A DNA stretch of 6,184 nucleotides from SAR92 clade bacterium. Lineage in GTDB: Bacteria > Pseudomonadota > Gammaproteobacteria > Pseudomonadales > Porticoccaceae. The notes below the pieces were generated by a model, which had not been told where the DNA came from, made no database searches, and saw nothing but the letters and a program-made list of their open reading frames with translations. This document shows, piece by piece, positions 1 through 5,733 of this stretch (position 1 is its first letter; each line of letters begins with the position of its first letter). A program made the position numbers and the translations under genes. The stretch is taken from contig JABBBF010000179.1 in the NCBI GenBank assembly GCA_018607545.1, forward strand, positions 1-6,184, in the 5' to 3' direction.

Positions 1-73
1 GCACCTGATTAAGGGTGCCGGGATCGATGCCGGTGCCGAGCTTGGTCAATAGGCTATTTTCGGTGTTGTTCAT
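1..73 (-). CDS. N-terminal fragment of an unidentified protein (possibly MgtE-type Mg2+ transporter)
   Basis: Only the first 24 codons are visible, beginning MNNTENSLLTKLGTGIDPGT and running open to the window edge. The start is supported by a GGAG Shine-Dalgarno (80-83) six bases upstream of the ATG at 71-73. A second ATG at 75-77 reads into a stop after seven codons, so it is not the start. The gene lies on the same strand as the rpoN cluster, 128 nt after ptsO. Inference only: in some marine gammaproteobacteria mgtE follows ptsO, and a short 'L..L....pGTLNQV' stretch is compatible with the start of the MgtE N-domain. The fragment is too short to prove this, so the product should be treated as unknown. 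Confidence 0.6.
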   Translation of the reverse strand, partial: MNNTENSLLTKLGTGIDPGTLNQV

Positions 74-201
74 GCATCGCTCCGTCGCTGAGGGCCGAGC
101 CGAGTATCATCAGCTCAGGCATTTTAACCAGCTGTGCGGCAGATCGGTAGTTTTTACTGAGTCTTTGGCATAAACAACCAACGAGACTATATTTCTAGCG
201 G
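74..201 (-). other. Intergenic gap after ptsO; no clear terminator or promoter
   Basis: This 128-nt gap separates the ptsO stop codon from the next gene on the same strand. I see no GC-rich hairpin followed by a T run on the minus strand, so no intrinsic terminator can be called. A TAAAAT (minus strand, about 120-125) resembles a -10 box but has no acceptable -35 at 16-18 bp. Small imperfect inverted repeats (CTGAG...CTCAG) occur near 88-118 and are too weak to interpret. The downstream gene may be read through from the cluster or have its own unrecognised promoter. Confidence 0.4.
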
Positions 202-471
202 TTATTCACCCTCGCCAAAGTAATCGGCCAGCAGTTCAGAGATTGCCTGTCTGGCTTCGTCTTCATCTTCGCCATCAAATTCAAAGATCAGAACGGTGCT
301 CTGACTGGCGGCCAGCAACATCAGCGACATAATGCTCTTGGCATCCACCAATGGTTCTTTGGTACCTGTGCGAATAGCGCACAGGTAATGCCCCGCGGTG
401 CTAGCCAGTTTAGTGGCGGCCCTGGTGTGCAGGCCAAGTTTATTAATAATCTCGAGCTCACAGCGAATCAT
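202..471 (-). CDS. ptsO: Nitrogen-related HPr-like phosphocarrier protein NPr
   Basis: An 89-residue HPr-family protein of the nitrogen phosphotransferase system. In the family, NPr takes phosphate from EI-Ntr (PtsP) and passes it to EIIA-Ntr (PtsN), a regulatory relay in the cytoplasm rather than a sugar transporter. The phosphorylated histidine is His15 in the hallmark INKLGLHTRAA. The second signature, KSIMSLMLLAA (residues 45-55), carries the Ser46 equivalent of HPr. The C-terminus ends in the acidic FGEGE typical of NPr. The open frame reaches up to 552, which would add 27 residues overlapping the end of rapZ. I chose the ATG at 469-471 because it gives the family's usual length and N-terminus (MIRCELEIINK), lies 19 nt after the rapZ stop, and has a GGAA purine motif eight to nine bases upstream. 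It is the last gene of the conserved cluster. Confidence 0.96.
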   Translation of the reverse strand: MIRCELEIINKLGLHTRAATKLASTAGHYLCAIRTGTKEPLVDAKSIMSLMLLAASQSTVLIFEFDGEDEDEARQAISELLADYFGEGE

Positions 472-490
472 GGTCTGAGTTTCCGTACGC

Positions 491-1351
491 TCATTGGGAG
501 AGCTCTTTATGCACAACTTGGACAAAGGGGTGCTGGGTTGAGAAGTGCTCATACAATCGGTTGGCCAGGTAGACAGATCTGTGCTGGCCGCCAGTGCAGC
601 CGATAGAGATGGTCAGGTAGCTGCGATTGTTCTGTTGAAACTGCGGAATCCAGCGGGTCAAAAACCCGATAATATCGGCGAGCATTGAGGCCACTTCAAC
701 TTGGCTCTCCAAAAACTCAATTACCCCCTCGTCATTTCCGGTCTGGTTTTTAAGCTGCTGCTTCCAATAGGGATTGGGCAGGCAGCGAACATCAAAGACA
801 AAATCTGAATCGGAGGGCACGCCGCGCTTAAAGCCAAAGGACTCAAACAGGATAGACATATGTTCCGGGTTGTTGGGAACTATGGTGTTTTTAACCAGGT
901 CGCGCAGTTGATGCAGAGTTAGCCTGGAGGTATCTATAGAGCGATCGGCAATATCCGAGATTGGGCTGAGCAGTTCCTTCTCAAGATCAATTGCCTCTTT
1001 AAGACCGATGGTTTCACTACTCAGGGGATGACGGCGGCGAGTTTCGCTGTAGCGGCGCAGTAGGTCTGAGCGCCTCGCATAGAGAAAAAGCACACTGACG
1101 CTAACGCCATCGGCCTCAATAATTTTTAGTATTTCAGGTATCTTACTCAGGTCGCCAACCAGGTTGCGGGCGTCGATGCCCACTGCAATATTCAGCTCTT
1201 CATGATTATTATTACTGTTCAGCTGGGTAATCAGGTTCTGCAACAGACTGGCTGGCAGATTATCAATACAGGTAAAACCCACATCCTCAAGGATATTAAG
1301 TGCCGAGGTTTTTCCGGACCCAGAATGGCCGCTGATAATTACCAGTCGCAT
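491..1351 (-). CDS. rapZ: RNase adaptor / nucleotide-binding protein RapZ
   Basis: A 286-residue full-length member of the RapZ (YvcJ/YhbJ) family. In E. coli RapZ binds the small RNAs GlmY and GlmZ and presents GlmZ to RNase E, tuning glmS expression and so amino-sugar supply for cell wall and LPS. Visible features are a Walker A loop GHSGSGKT (8-15), the family block RRYSETRRRHPLS (99-111), FDVRCLPNPYW (186-196), and the C-terminal signature IGCTGGQHRSVYLANRL (250-266). These fit the N-terminal P-loop domain and the C-terminal RNA-binding, sugar-sensing domain. The ATG follows the ptsN stop by only 2 nt. A GGAG lies about 14 nt upstream inside ptsN, so translation is probably coupled to ptsN. 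The GlmY/GlmZ RNAs themselves may not exist outside enterics, so the RNA target here is unknown. Confidence 0.97.
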   Translation of the reverse strand: MRLVIISGHSGSGKTSALNILEDVGFTCIDNLPASLLQNLITQLNSNNNHEELNIAVGIDARNLVGDLSKIPEILKIIEADGVSVSVLFLYARRSDLLRRYSETRRRHPLSSETIGLKEAIDLEKELLSPISDIADRSIDTSRLTLHQLRDLVKNTIVPNNPEHMSILFESFGFKRGVPSDSDFVFDVRCLPNPYWKQQLKNQTGNDEGVIEFLESQVEVASMLADIIGFLTRWIPQFQQNNRSYLTISIGCTGGQHRSVYLANRLYEHFSTQHPFVQVVHKELSQ

Positions 1352-1353
1352 GG

Positions 1354-1821
1354 TTAGGCGCGTCGCTCCAGTTGCAGGGCGGTGTTAAACAATTCTTCGT
1401 TATTGTTGCACTGGCGCAGAGATTGTCGAGACTGATCATTCTGCATAATGCTGGCAATTCGCGCCAGGGTTGCCAGGTGCTCATCATTTTGTTCCTCAGG
1501 AACTATAAGGGCAAAGATCAGGTCGACTGGCTGATCATCCAGAGCGCCAAAGTCGACTGGATCTTCCAGTTTGATCAGGCAGCCATGGATGCGATTGAAG
1601 CCGGAGACACGGCAGTGGGGAATGGCGACGCCTTCCCCGATGCCAGTGCTGCCGAGTCGCTCGCGGGCGACCAGATTGTGGAACAATGTGTCTGCCTGCT
1701 CAGTATTACCGCCCAGCTGGTCTGTGACAAAGGCGGACAGGTTTTCAAGCACACGCTTCTTGCTGCCGCCAGGCAGGTCGCACTGGGTCATTTCCTGAGT
1801 CAGGATATCGGTGATTTTCAT
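1354..1821 (-). CDS. ptsN: PTS IIA-like nitrogen-regulatory protein (EIIA-Ntr)
   Basis: A 155-residue EIIA domain of the fructose/mannitol type, the terminal phosphoacceptor of the PtsP-PtsO-PtsN relay. In studied bacteria its phosphorylation state regulates potassium uptake, nitrogen/carbon balance and sometimes sigma-54-dependent genes by protein-protein contact. The active-site histidine is His69 in the conserved GVAIPHCR (65-72), preceded by ARERLGSTGIGEG (52-64), both diagnostic. Further family blocks are PVDLIFALIVPEEQNDEHLATLARIA. No transporter IIB or IIC domain is attached, as expected for PtsN. The start (ATG at 1819-1821) lies 8 nt after the hpf stop. The nearest purine stretch, GAGG, is about 15 nt upstream, so coupling to hpf is likely. 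Length matches the family (about 150-165 residues). Confidence 0.97.
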   Translation of the reverse strand: MKITDILTQEMTQCDLPGGSKKRVLENLSAFVTDQLGGNTEQADTLFHNLVARERLGSTGIGEGVAIPHCRVSGFNRIHGCLIKLEDPVDFGALDDQPVDLIFALIVPEEQNDEHLATLARIASIMQNDQSRQSLRQCNNNEELFNTALQLERRA

Positions 1822-1829
1822 CTGTGTAA

Positions 1830-2117
1830 CTAATGGCCTCGATGCTTTTCTTTATATTTTATTAACTGACGGTCGAGCTTGTCAGTCAGCGCATCAATGG
1901 CGGCATACATATCTTCGTGCTGGGAATTAGCGAATAATTCTCCGCCACTCACATGAACTGTGGCTTCAGCATTTTGTGAAAGTTTATCTACCGAGAGGAT
2001 AACGGATGTGCTGGTGATCTGTTCGTAGTGTCGTTCTAATTTTGAAAGTTTGCTAGTAACGTAGTCTCTAATAGGAGTGGTAATTTCTAAATGGTGTCCG
2101 CTGATGGTTAGTTGCAT
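1830..2117 (-). CDS. hpf: Ribosome hibernation promoting factor, short form (HPF)
   Basis: A 95-residue protein of the HPF/YfiA (ribosomal subunit interface, sigma-54 modulation) family. It binds the decoding region of the 30S subunit and helps form inactive 100S ribosomes in stationary phase. It begins MQLTISGHHLEITTPIRDYV and contains the family core around EATVHVSGGELFANSQHEDM, followed by YAAIDALTDKLDRQLIKYKEKH with the basic C-terminal helix. It lacks the extra C-terminal dimerisation domain of long HPF, so it is the short gammaproteobacterial form that works with RMF. The older name 'sigma-54 modulation protein' reflects its position after rpoN. It has the clearest ribosome binding site in the window (AAGGAG, 2124-2129), suggesting strong translation independent of rpoN. 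Confidence 0.97.
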   Translation of the reverse strand: MQLTISGHHLEITTPIRDYVTSKLSKLERHYEQITSTSVILSVDKLSQNAEATVHVSGGELFANSQHEDMYAAIDALTDKLDRQLIKYKEKHRGH

Positions 2118-2123
2118 GCAGTT

Positions 2124-2129
2124 CTCCTT
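2124..2129 (-). promoter_or_regulatory. Strong Shine-Dalgarno of hpf
   Basis: AAGGAG on the minus strand, separated by six bases from the hpf ATG at 2115-2117. It fixes the hpf start and contrasts with rpoN just upstream, which has no recognisable site. Confidence 0.9.
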
Positions 2130-2141
2130 GCTTTTACTTTA

Positions 2142-2198
2142 TTAAAACCTTAACTCTTTAAAACCTATCTTCTTTAAAGCATTGATTGACTAAAACCT
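2142..2198 (-). repeat. 16-bp-periodic repeat in the rpoN-hpf gap
   Basis: On the minus strand the 9-mer AGGTTTTAA occurs at 2142-2150 and 2158-2166. A degenerate copy (ATGCTTTAA, 7 of 9) lies at 2174-2182 and AGGTTTTAG at 2190-2198, the last spanning the rpoN stop codon. All four are spaced exactly 16 bp apart. The 16-bp units starting at 2142 and 2158 agree at 12 positions. The region is the very AT-rich 72-nt leader of hpf. It could be a decayed tandem duplication or a tandem protein/RNA binding array; nothing in the sequence decides between these. Confidence 0.55.
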
Positions 2199-3749
2199 TT
2201 TCCGCTGGCTCGAGGATGGAATTCCCATACTCTCTCTGTATTTAGCAACCGTCCGGCGAGCGACCTGAATACCCTGCTCCTCGAGAAGGGAGGTTAGCTT
2301 GTTGTCGCTCAATGGTTTCGCGGGTTGTTCTGCGCCAATCATCTCTTTTAGGATAGCGCAAACAGCGGTTGATGAACACTCCCCACCACCAGAGGTACCC
2401 ACATGGCTGGAAAAGAAATATTTCAGCTCATAAATTCCCTGGGGGGTGGCCAGGTATTTGCTGGTAGTCACTCGCGAAATGGTCGATTCATGGAGTTCCA
2501 GCTTGCTGGCGATATCCGATAGCACCATGGGTTTCATTGCCACCGGGCCATAGTCGAGAAATCCCTGCTGCAGATCGACGATGGTCATAGCCACGCGCAT
2601 CAGGGTTTCGTTGCGACTTTCAATGCTGCGCAGGAACCAGCGTGCTTCGGCGAGATTATCTTTTAAGAACTGGTTTTCATTACTGTTGTCAGAGCGCTTG
2701 ATCAATGCCGAATAGGAGTCATTAATACGCAGTCGCGGCATGTTGCTGTCGTTGAGCTGCACTTGCCAGCGGTCTTTAATTTTCTCTACGTAGGCGTCAG
2801 GGACAATGTAATCGATATCGTTGCTGTTAAATGCTTCACCGGGGCGCGGGTTAAGGCTGCGAATCAGTCGCAGAGCGGCCTGGAGTTCATCGGCGCTGAG
2901 CGCGGTTTTTTTCGCCAGGCGCGCACTGTCGATAGAGGCGATATCTTTGAGAAAGTCAGTGGTTAAGAGCAGGGCAGATTGTAGATGCTCAGTCTCTGGT
3001 GCCAGCTGGTTTAGCTGTATTAAAAGACATTCGCGGATATCGCGGGCAAAGACACCTGGGGGGTCGAACTGCTGGAGACGATGGAGTACTGCGACCAGCT
3101 CGTCTTCCTGAATCTGCTCGTCCTGCGTTTGTTCTTGCTGAGTTTGTAATTGAGAGCCTTCCTGTTGAATATGGGCGACTACATCCAGCAGGTCTTCGGC
3201 AATAAACCCTGAGCTATCAATGGCATCTATAAAGGCGGAGGCAATCTCCCTGTCCCTGTCTGAAAACGGTGTCAGATTGAGCTGCCATTCGAGATGTCCC
3301 TGAAAGGATTCTGTAACCTGGTGAACCTGTTCCAGATTGACTTCAGCACCGCTGCTGGTCGTAGTTGAAGGGTTGTAGATATCATCCCAGTTGGCATCGA
3401 CCGGCAGATCCTGAGGGATCTGTTCGCTCCACTCGAAGTCGGAATTCTGCTCGTCCTGTTGTTGCTCTCTATTTAAATCGGCTGTCTCGCTCGGCGTATT
3501 TTCTAAGCTGCTTTCCCGACTACCATCTTGACTGTTGTCTTCGCCGCTAGATTGCGATGATTGTGGATTTTCTGGGCTTATCTCGCTGCCGCTGTCTTCA
3601 TCAATTTCCAGCAGCGGATTGTTGTAGAGTTGTTCGATCATCTCCTGCCGCAGTTCCAGTGTCGACAGTTGCAAGAGACGGATGGCCTGTTGCAACTGTG
3701 GAGTCATGGTCAGCTGTTGGCTGATTTTTAACTGAAGGCCTTGGCGCAT
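2190..3749 (-). CDS. rpoN: RNA polymerase sigma-54 factor (RpoN)
   Basis: A 519-residue sigma-54, the alternative sigma factor that directs RNA polymerase to -24/-12 promoters and needs AAA+ enhancer-binding activators. Region I is intact and glutamine/leucine rich (MRQGLQLKISQQLTMTPQLQ, then AIRLLQLSTLELRQE). Region II is a long acidic Ser/Gln/Glu linker (about 50-140). The core-binding domain follows, with the family block LHRLQQFDPPGVFARDIRECLLIQL (222-246). The DNA-binding HTH is around LSDIASKLELHESTISRVTTSKYLATPQG (410-438), and the RpoN box ARRTVAKYRE is at 497-506. The protein is about 40 residues longer than E. coli RpoN (477), owing to the acidic linker and a Gln-rich stretch at 195-216. 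The start is fixed by homology of the first residues, although no Shine-Dalgarno is visible. A sigma-54 and a sigma-70 promoter lie in the upstream gap. Confidence 0.99.
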   Translation of the reverse strand: MRQGLQLKISQQLTMTPQLQQAIRLLQLSTLELRQEMIEQLYNNPLLEIDEDSGSEISPENPQSSQSSGEDNSQDGSRESSLENTPSETADLNREQQQDEQNSDFEWSEQIPQDLPVDANWDDIYNPSTTTSSGAEVNLEQVHQVTESFQGHLEWQLNLTPFSDRDREIASAFIDAIDSSGFIAEDLLDVVAHIQQEGSQLQTQQEQTQDEQIQEDELVAVLHRLQQFDPPGVFARDIRECLLIQLNQLAPETEHLQSALLLTTDFLKDIASIDSARLAKKTALSADELQAALRLIRSLNPRPGEAFNSNDIDYIVPDAYVEKIKDRWQVQLNDSNMPRLRINDSYSALIKRSDNSNENQFLKDNLAEARWFLRSIESRNETLMRVAMTIVDLQQGFLDYGPVAMKPMVLSDIASKLELHESTISRVTTSKYLATPQGIYELKYFFSSHVGTSGGGECSSTAVCAILKEMIGAEQPAKPLSDNKLTSLLEEQGIQVARRTVAKYRESMGIPSSSQRKRF

Positions 3750-3755
3750 GCAAAG

Positions 3756-3767
3756 GATATCGCTATC
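3756..3767 (-). other. Small GNRA-type hairpin in the rpoN leader
   Basis: The predicted transcript reads GAUA-GCGA-UAUC, a 4-bp stem closed by a GCGA tetraloop, ending six bases before the rpoN ATG. It occupies the place where a Shine-Dalgarno would be expected. The stem is A/U rich and short, so stability is doubtful. Confidence 0.3.
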
Positions 3768-3778
3768 AACGAGTGAAC

Positions 3779-3794
3779 TGCAATTTTAGTGCCA
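3779..3794 (-). promoter_or_regulatory. Sigma-54 (-24/-12) promoter upstream of rpoN
   Basis: The minus strand reads TGGCAC-TAAAA-TTGCA. The -24 element TGGCAC is at 3789-3794 and the -12 element TTGCA at 3779-3783, with the invariant GG and GC dinucleotides separated by the required 10 bp. This matches the core consensus TGGCAC-N5-TTGCW at every defined position. The predicted start of transcription is near 3768, giving an rpoN leader of about 20 nt. The site is in the correct orientation and distance to drive the sigma-54 gene itself. It overlaps the sigma-70 -10 box, so sigma-54 holoenzyme bound without an activator could block the housekeeping promoter. Confidence 0.85.
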
Positions 3795-3812
3795 ATCCAC
3801 TGTTGGTGGCAA
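3783..3812 (-). promoter_or_regulatory. Sigma-70 promoter of rpoN
   Basis: The minus strand has TTGCCA (3807-3812; 5 of 6 to TTGACA), an 18-bp spacer, and TAAAAT (3783-3788; 5 of 6 to TATAAT). Transcription would start near 3776, about 26 nt before the rpoN ATG. The -10 hexamer lies inside the sigma-54 site. The spacer contains a CCAC-CAACA-GTGG inverted repeat (3797-3809), and TGCCA/TGGCA arms (3807-3811 and 3790-3794) enclose it, so a repressor operator is possible. Confidence 0.65.
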
Positions 3813-3813
3813 T

Positions 3814-3826
3814 CGACTATTTGATA
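3814..3826 (-). promoter_or_regulatory. Possible IHF binding site upstream of the rpoN promoters
   Basis: The minus strand reads TATCAA-ATAG-TCG, one mismatch from the IHF consensus WATCAA-N4-TTR, preceded by an AT-rich stretch as IHF sites often are. It lies about 20 bp upstream of the -24 element, where IHF bending assists activator looping at many sigma-54 promoters. The motif is degenerate and can occur by chance in AT-rich DNA. Confidence 0.3.
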
Positions 3827-3860
3827 AACAAGCTTTTATTTAAGAGTGAAAGCTTTTTAT
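3824..3860 (-). repeat. 37-bp AT-rich inverted repeat between lptB and rpoN
   Basis: The arms 3824-3836 and 3849-3860 (minus strand ATAAAAAGCTTT and AAAGCTTGTTTAT) pair over 12 bp with one bulged base and a 12-nt loop. Only two pairs are G-C and no T run follows on either strand, so it is a poor intrinsic terminator. Its position upstream of the sigma-54 promoter would suit an enhancer (activator) site or an AT-rich UP-like element; this is inference. Confidence 0.5.
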
Positions 3861-3882
3861 AAAGGTTGCAAAGGTAGGAAGT

Positions 3883-4608
3883 CTAGAGGGTGAAATTATC
3901 ACCCAGATAGGTTTTGCGAACATTGGCATCATTGAGAATATCTTCAGTGGTGCCCTCGGCGATAACATGGCCCTCACCAATAATGTAGGCATGCTCGCAG
4001 ATATCCAGTGTTTCACGCACATTGTGGTCGGTGATCAAAACACCTATGCCGCTGTCACGCAGGTGGCGAATAATATTTTTGATATCGGTGACCGAGATTG
4101 GATCAACCCCGGCAAAGGGTTCGTCGAGCAGAATAAACTGTGGATTTGCCGCCAGCGCACGGGCTATCTCAACCCTGCGGCGCTCACCGCCAGACAGGCT
4201 CATGCCAAGGTTTTTGGCAAGGTGTGAAATATGGAATTCATGCATAAGCTCTTCGAGGCGCTGTCGGCGCTGTTGGCGATCAAGCTCTTTTTGGGTCTCA
4301 AGAATTGCCAGAATATTGTCTTCGACACTCAGTTTGCGAAACACCGAGGGTTCCTGTGGCAGGTAGCCAAGACCGCGCCGGGCGCGACCGTGCATTGGCA
4401 GGGCGGTGATATCGCTGTTATCAATGGTGATGGTTCCGTTGTCCTGATTGACCAGGCCGATAATCATGTAAAAGCAGGTTGTTTTGCCGGCACCGTTGGG
4501 GCCTAGCAGTCCGACGATTTCGCCCTGCTTAACAGACATGGATACATCTTTAACGATTGGTCGTTTGCCGTAGGCTTTAGCCAGGTTTCGCGCTTCTAAA
4601 ATTGCCAT
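3883..4608 (-). CDS. lptB: LPS export system ATP-binding protein LptB
   Basis: A 241-residue ABC ATPase that powers extraction of lipopolysaccharide from the inner membrane as a dimer with LptF/LptG (not in the window). All ABC motifs are intact: Walker A GPNGAGKT (36-43), Q-loop Gln85 in GYLPQEPS, signature LSGGE (138-142), Walker B FILLDEP (158-164) with catalytic Glu163, and H-loop His195 in [27 protein letters not shown] and the C-terminal RKTYLGDNF are typical of LptB rather than of generic ABC transporters. Length matches E. coli LptB (241). The ATG shares its A with the lptA stop codon (TGATG), so translation is coupled. A 133-nt gap with promoters separates it from rpoN. Confidence 0.98.
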   Translation of the reverse strand: MAILEARNLAKAYGKRPIVKDVSMSVKQGEIVGLLGPNGAGKTTCFYMIIGLVNQDNGTITIDNSDITALPMHGRARRGLGYLPQEPSVFRKLSVEDNILAILETQKELDRQQRRQRLEELMHEFHISHLAKNLGMSLSGGERRRVEIARALAANPQFILLDEPFAGVDPISVTDIKNIIRHLRDSGIGVLITDHNVRETLDICEHAYIIGEGHVIAEGTTEDILNDANVRKTYLGDNFTL

Positions 4609-5183
4609 CAGGGAGTCTCTGAAGGTGGGGTGGATTCCTGCACTGATGGCGGAATTACCAGTTGAATACGTTTTTGTTCACCGACATCATTGCCTTTGGC
4701 CTTCCATGTCTCATTCTCAATATCGTAATCGATCGAGTCACCTTTAATAATGGTGCCATTGCGAGACAGAACCGCATTGCGCTTAAGGATAATTTGGTCA
4801 TCCGCGAGCAGATAGTCAATATGCTCTGCACGGGCAACCAACATAGGTCCCTCAGCCTGAGGTTTTTGTTGGTAGCTTGCCGGTGTACCTGTGCATTCAA
4901 TACGGCTAATCTTGCTGCCCTGGTAGTGCAGGGTAATCTGGTCCGCTTCAATAAGAATGCTGCCCTGACTAATAATCACGTTACCACTGTAAATGGTCAG
5001 GCCAGTTTTTTGATTGCGTTCCGCAGAGTCCGATTCGATAGAGATAGTTTGCTCACGGTCATTGGGCAATGCTACAGCCGCGACTGAAACAAACAGGTTG
5101 ACTGTTGTGAGCATGACAAGAGCGGCTGATCTGGAAATTTTAGATAAGCTTATGTTAGGTAAGCTTATATTAGATAGGCTCAT
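4608..5183 (-). CDS. lptA: Periplasmic LPS transport bridge protein LptA
   Basis: A 191-residue OstA/LptA-domain protein that oligomerises into the periplasmic bridge carrying LPS from LptC to LptD. An N-terminal signal peptide is visible: a long n-region with Lys15 and Arg18, a hydrophobic core (about 20-36) and a likely cleavage after AVA (36-38), before LPNDREQ. The mature part shows the jelly-roll repeat pattern typical of the family ([19 protein letters not shown], then [23 protein letters not shown]). The C-terminus is a Pro/Ser-rich tail. The first residues [15 protein letters not shown] come from a tandem 15-bp repeat. No later ATG, GTG or TTG keeps the positively charged n-region, so the ATG at 5181-5183 is the likely start even though it overlaps lptC by 14 nt and lacks a good Shine-Dalgarno. 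Confidence 0.95.
   Translation of the reverse strand: MSLSNISLPNISLSKISRSAALVMLTTVNLFVSVAAVALPNDREQTISIESDSAERNQKTGLTIYSGNVIISQGSILIEADQITLHYQGSKISRIECTGTPASYQQKPQAEGPMLVARAEHIDYLLADDQIILKRNAVLSRNGTIIKGDSIDYDIENETWKAKGNDVGEQKRIQLVIPPSVQESTPPSETP
5139..5183 (-). repeat. 15-bp tandem repeat, three units, in the lptA signal-peptide region
   Basis: Three in-frame 15-bp units (5169-5183, 5154-5168, 5139-5153) encode [10 protein letters not shown] and ISLSK. The second and third share ATAAGCTTA-C/T-CTAA-C/A and each contain AAGCTT. The first unit overlaps the last codons and stop of lptC. Copy-number change would lengthen or shorten the LptA n-region by five residues without a frameshift. Confidence 0.8.
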
Positions 5184-5733
5184 GGGTTACCCGAACTTTA
5201 GATTTAATAATGAAAGTTTCCTTGTACAGGTCGATATAAAGCCCGGTGCCAAAAATTTTACTCTGCGTTGCAAGCAGTTTAAATGAACTGTCCGTCTTGG
5301 CAATATTGTTGTCAATTAAGTAGGTTAAACGATCAGTTGTAAGCACGGCCAGGTCACCGCGGCTGTTTATGTCAGCGCGCACATCGCCGTCAAGATCCAG
5401 CACCCCAAGGGCGCTGTTCAACTGACCCTGGGTTGCCTGCAAATTCAATGGCTTGCCCAGAGCTTGTTGGGTCACAAACCTTGGTTCAGCAAGCGTCAGC
5501 ACTGAAGAGCCTTCAAAAAATTCTATGCGCGGTGAACTGAGGGAGAATTTCTCGGTGCCCTCAGCAGAGAAGCGACGGCTGGTTATCTCGGTCATATAGC
5601 TGTCGGCGCGCGGGTCCTTTTCAAATTGACCCCCTTTCTGGCGAATAAAAGACTCTGGCGGCGAGTCCCAGATCAGTAGAAAACCACCGACCATCAGCGC
5701 CAGGATAAATGTCAGTAGTGCCTGTCGAATCAT
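5170..5733 (-). CDS. lptC: LPS export inner-membrane anchor protein LptC
   Basis: A 187-residue bitopic inner-membrane protein. LptC docks on LptB2FG and hands LPS to LptA in the periplasm. It has a single N-terminal membrane segment (about 5-22, ALLTFILALMVGGFLLIW) and a periplasmic LptC/OstA-like beta-strand domain with family features such as Y-MTEITSRRFSAEG, then SPRIEFFEG and DLDGDVRADI. LptC diverges strongly in sequence, but length, topology and position between kdsC and lptA settle the identity. Its ATG overlaps the kdsC stop as ATGA. Its stop codon lies inside lptA (14-nt overlap), so both junctions are translationally coupled. Confidence 0.96.
   Translation of the reverse strand: MIRQALLTFILALMVGGFLLIWDSPPESFIRQKGGQFEKDPRADSYMTEITSRRFSAEGTEKFSLSSPRIEFFEGSSVLTLAEPRFVTQQALGKPLNLQATQGQLNSALGVLDLDGDVRADINSRGDLAVLTTDRLTYLIDNNIAKTDSSFKLLATQSKIFGTGLYIDLYKETFIIKSKVRVTHEPI

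Noticed and set aside
472..552. Upstream extension of ptsO by 27 residues to an ATG at 550-552
   Set aside because: The extension overlaps the end of rapZ, has no similarity to the HPr fold, and would make NPr unusually long. The internal ATG at 469-471 gives the normal 89-residue protein with a purine motif upstream.
1372..1833. Long plus-strand open frame opposite ptsN (and similar plus-strand frames opposite rpoN, lptB, lptA and kdsC)
   Set aside because: They lie wholly antisense to well-identified genes, show no recognisable domain, and have typical shadow composition.
3824..3860. Intrinsic terminator after lptB
   Set aside because: The hairpin has only two G-C pairs and is not followed by a T run on either strand.
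3856..3885. Second sigma-70 promoter candidate for rpoN (TAGACT-18-TATAAA, minus strand)
   Set aside because: The -35 matches only 4 of 6, the -10 lies in the AT-rich inverted repeat where such hexamers arise by chance, and a better promoter is closer to the gene.
3840..4022. Short minus-strand frame overlapping the end of lptB
   Set aside because: It is an out-of-frame reading of the lptB 3' end, without a recognisable family or independent ribosome binding site.
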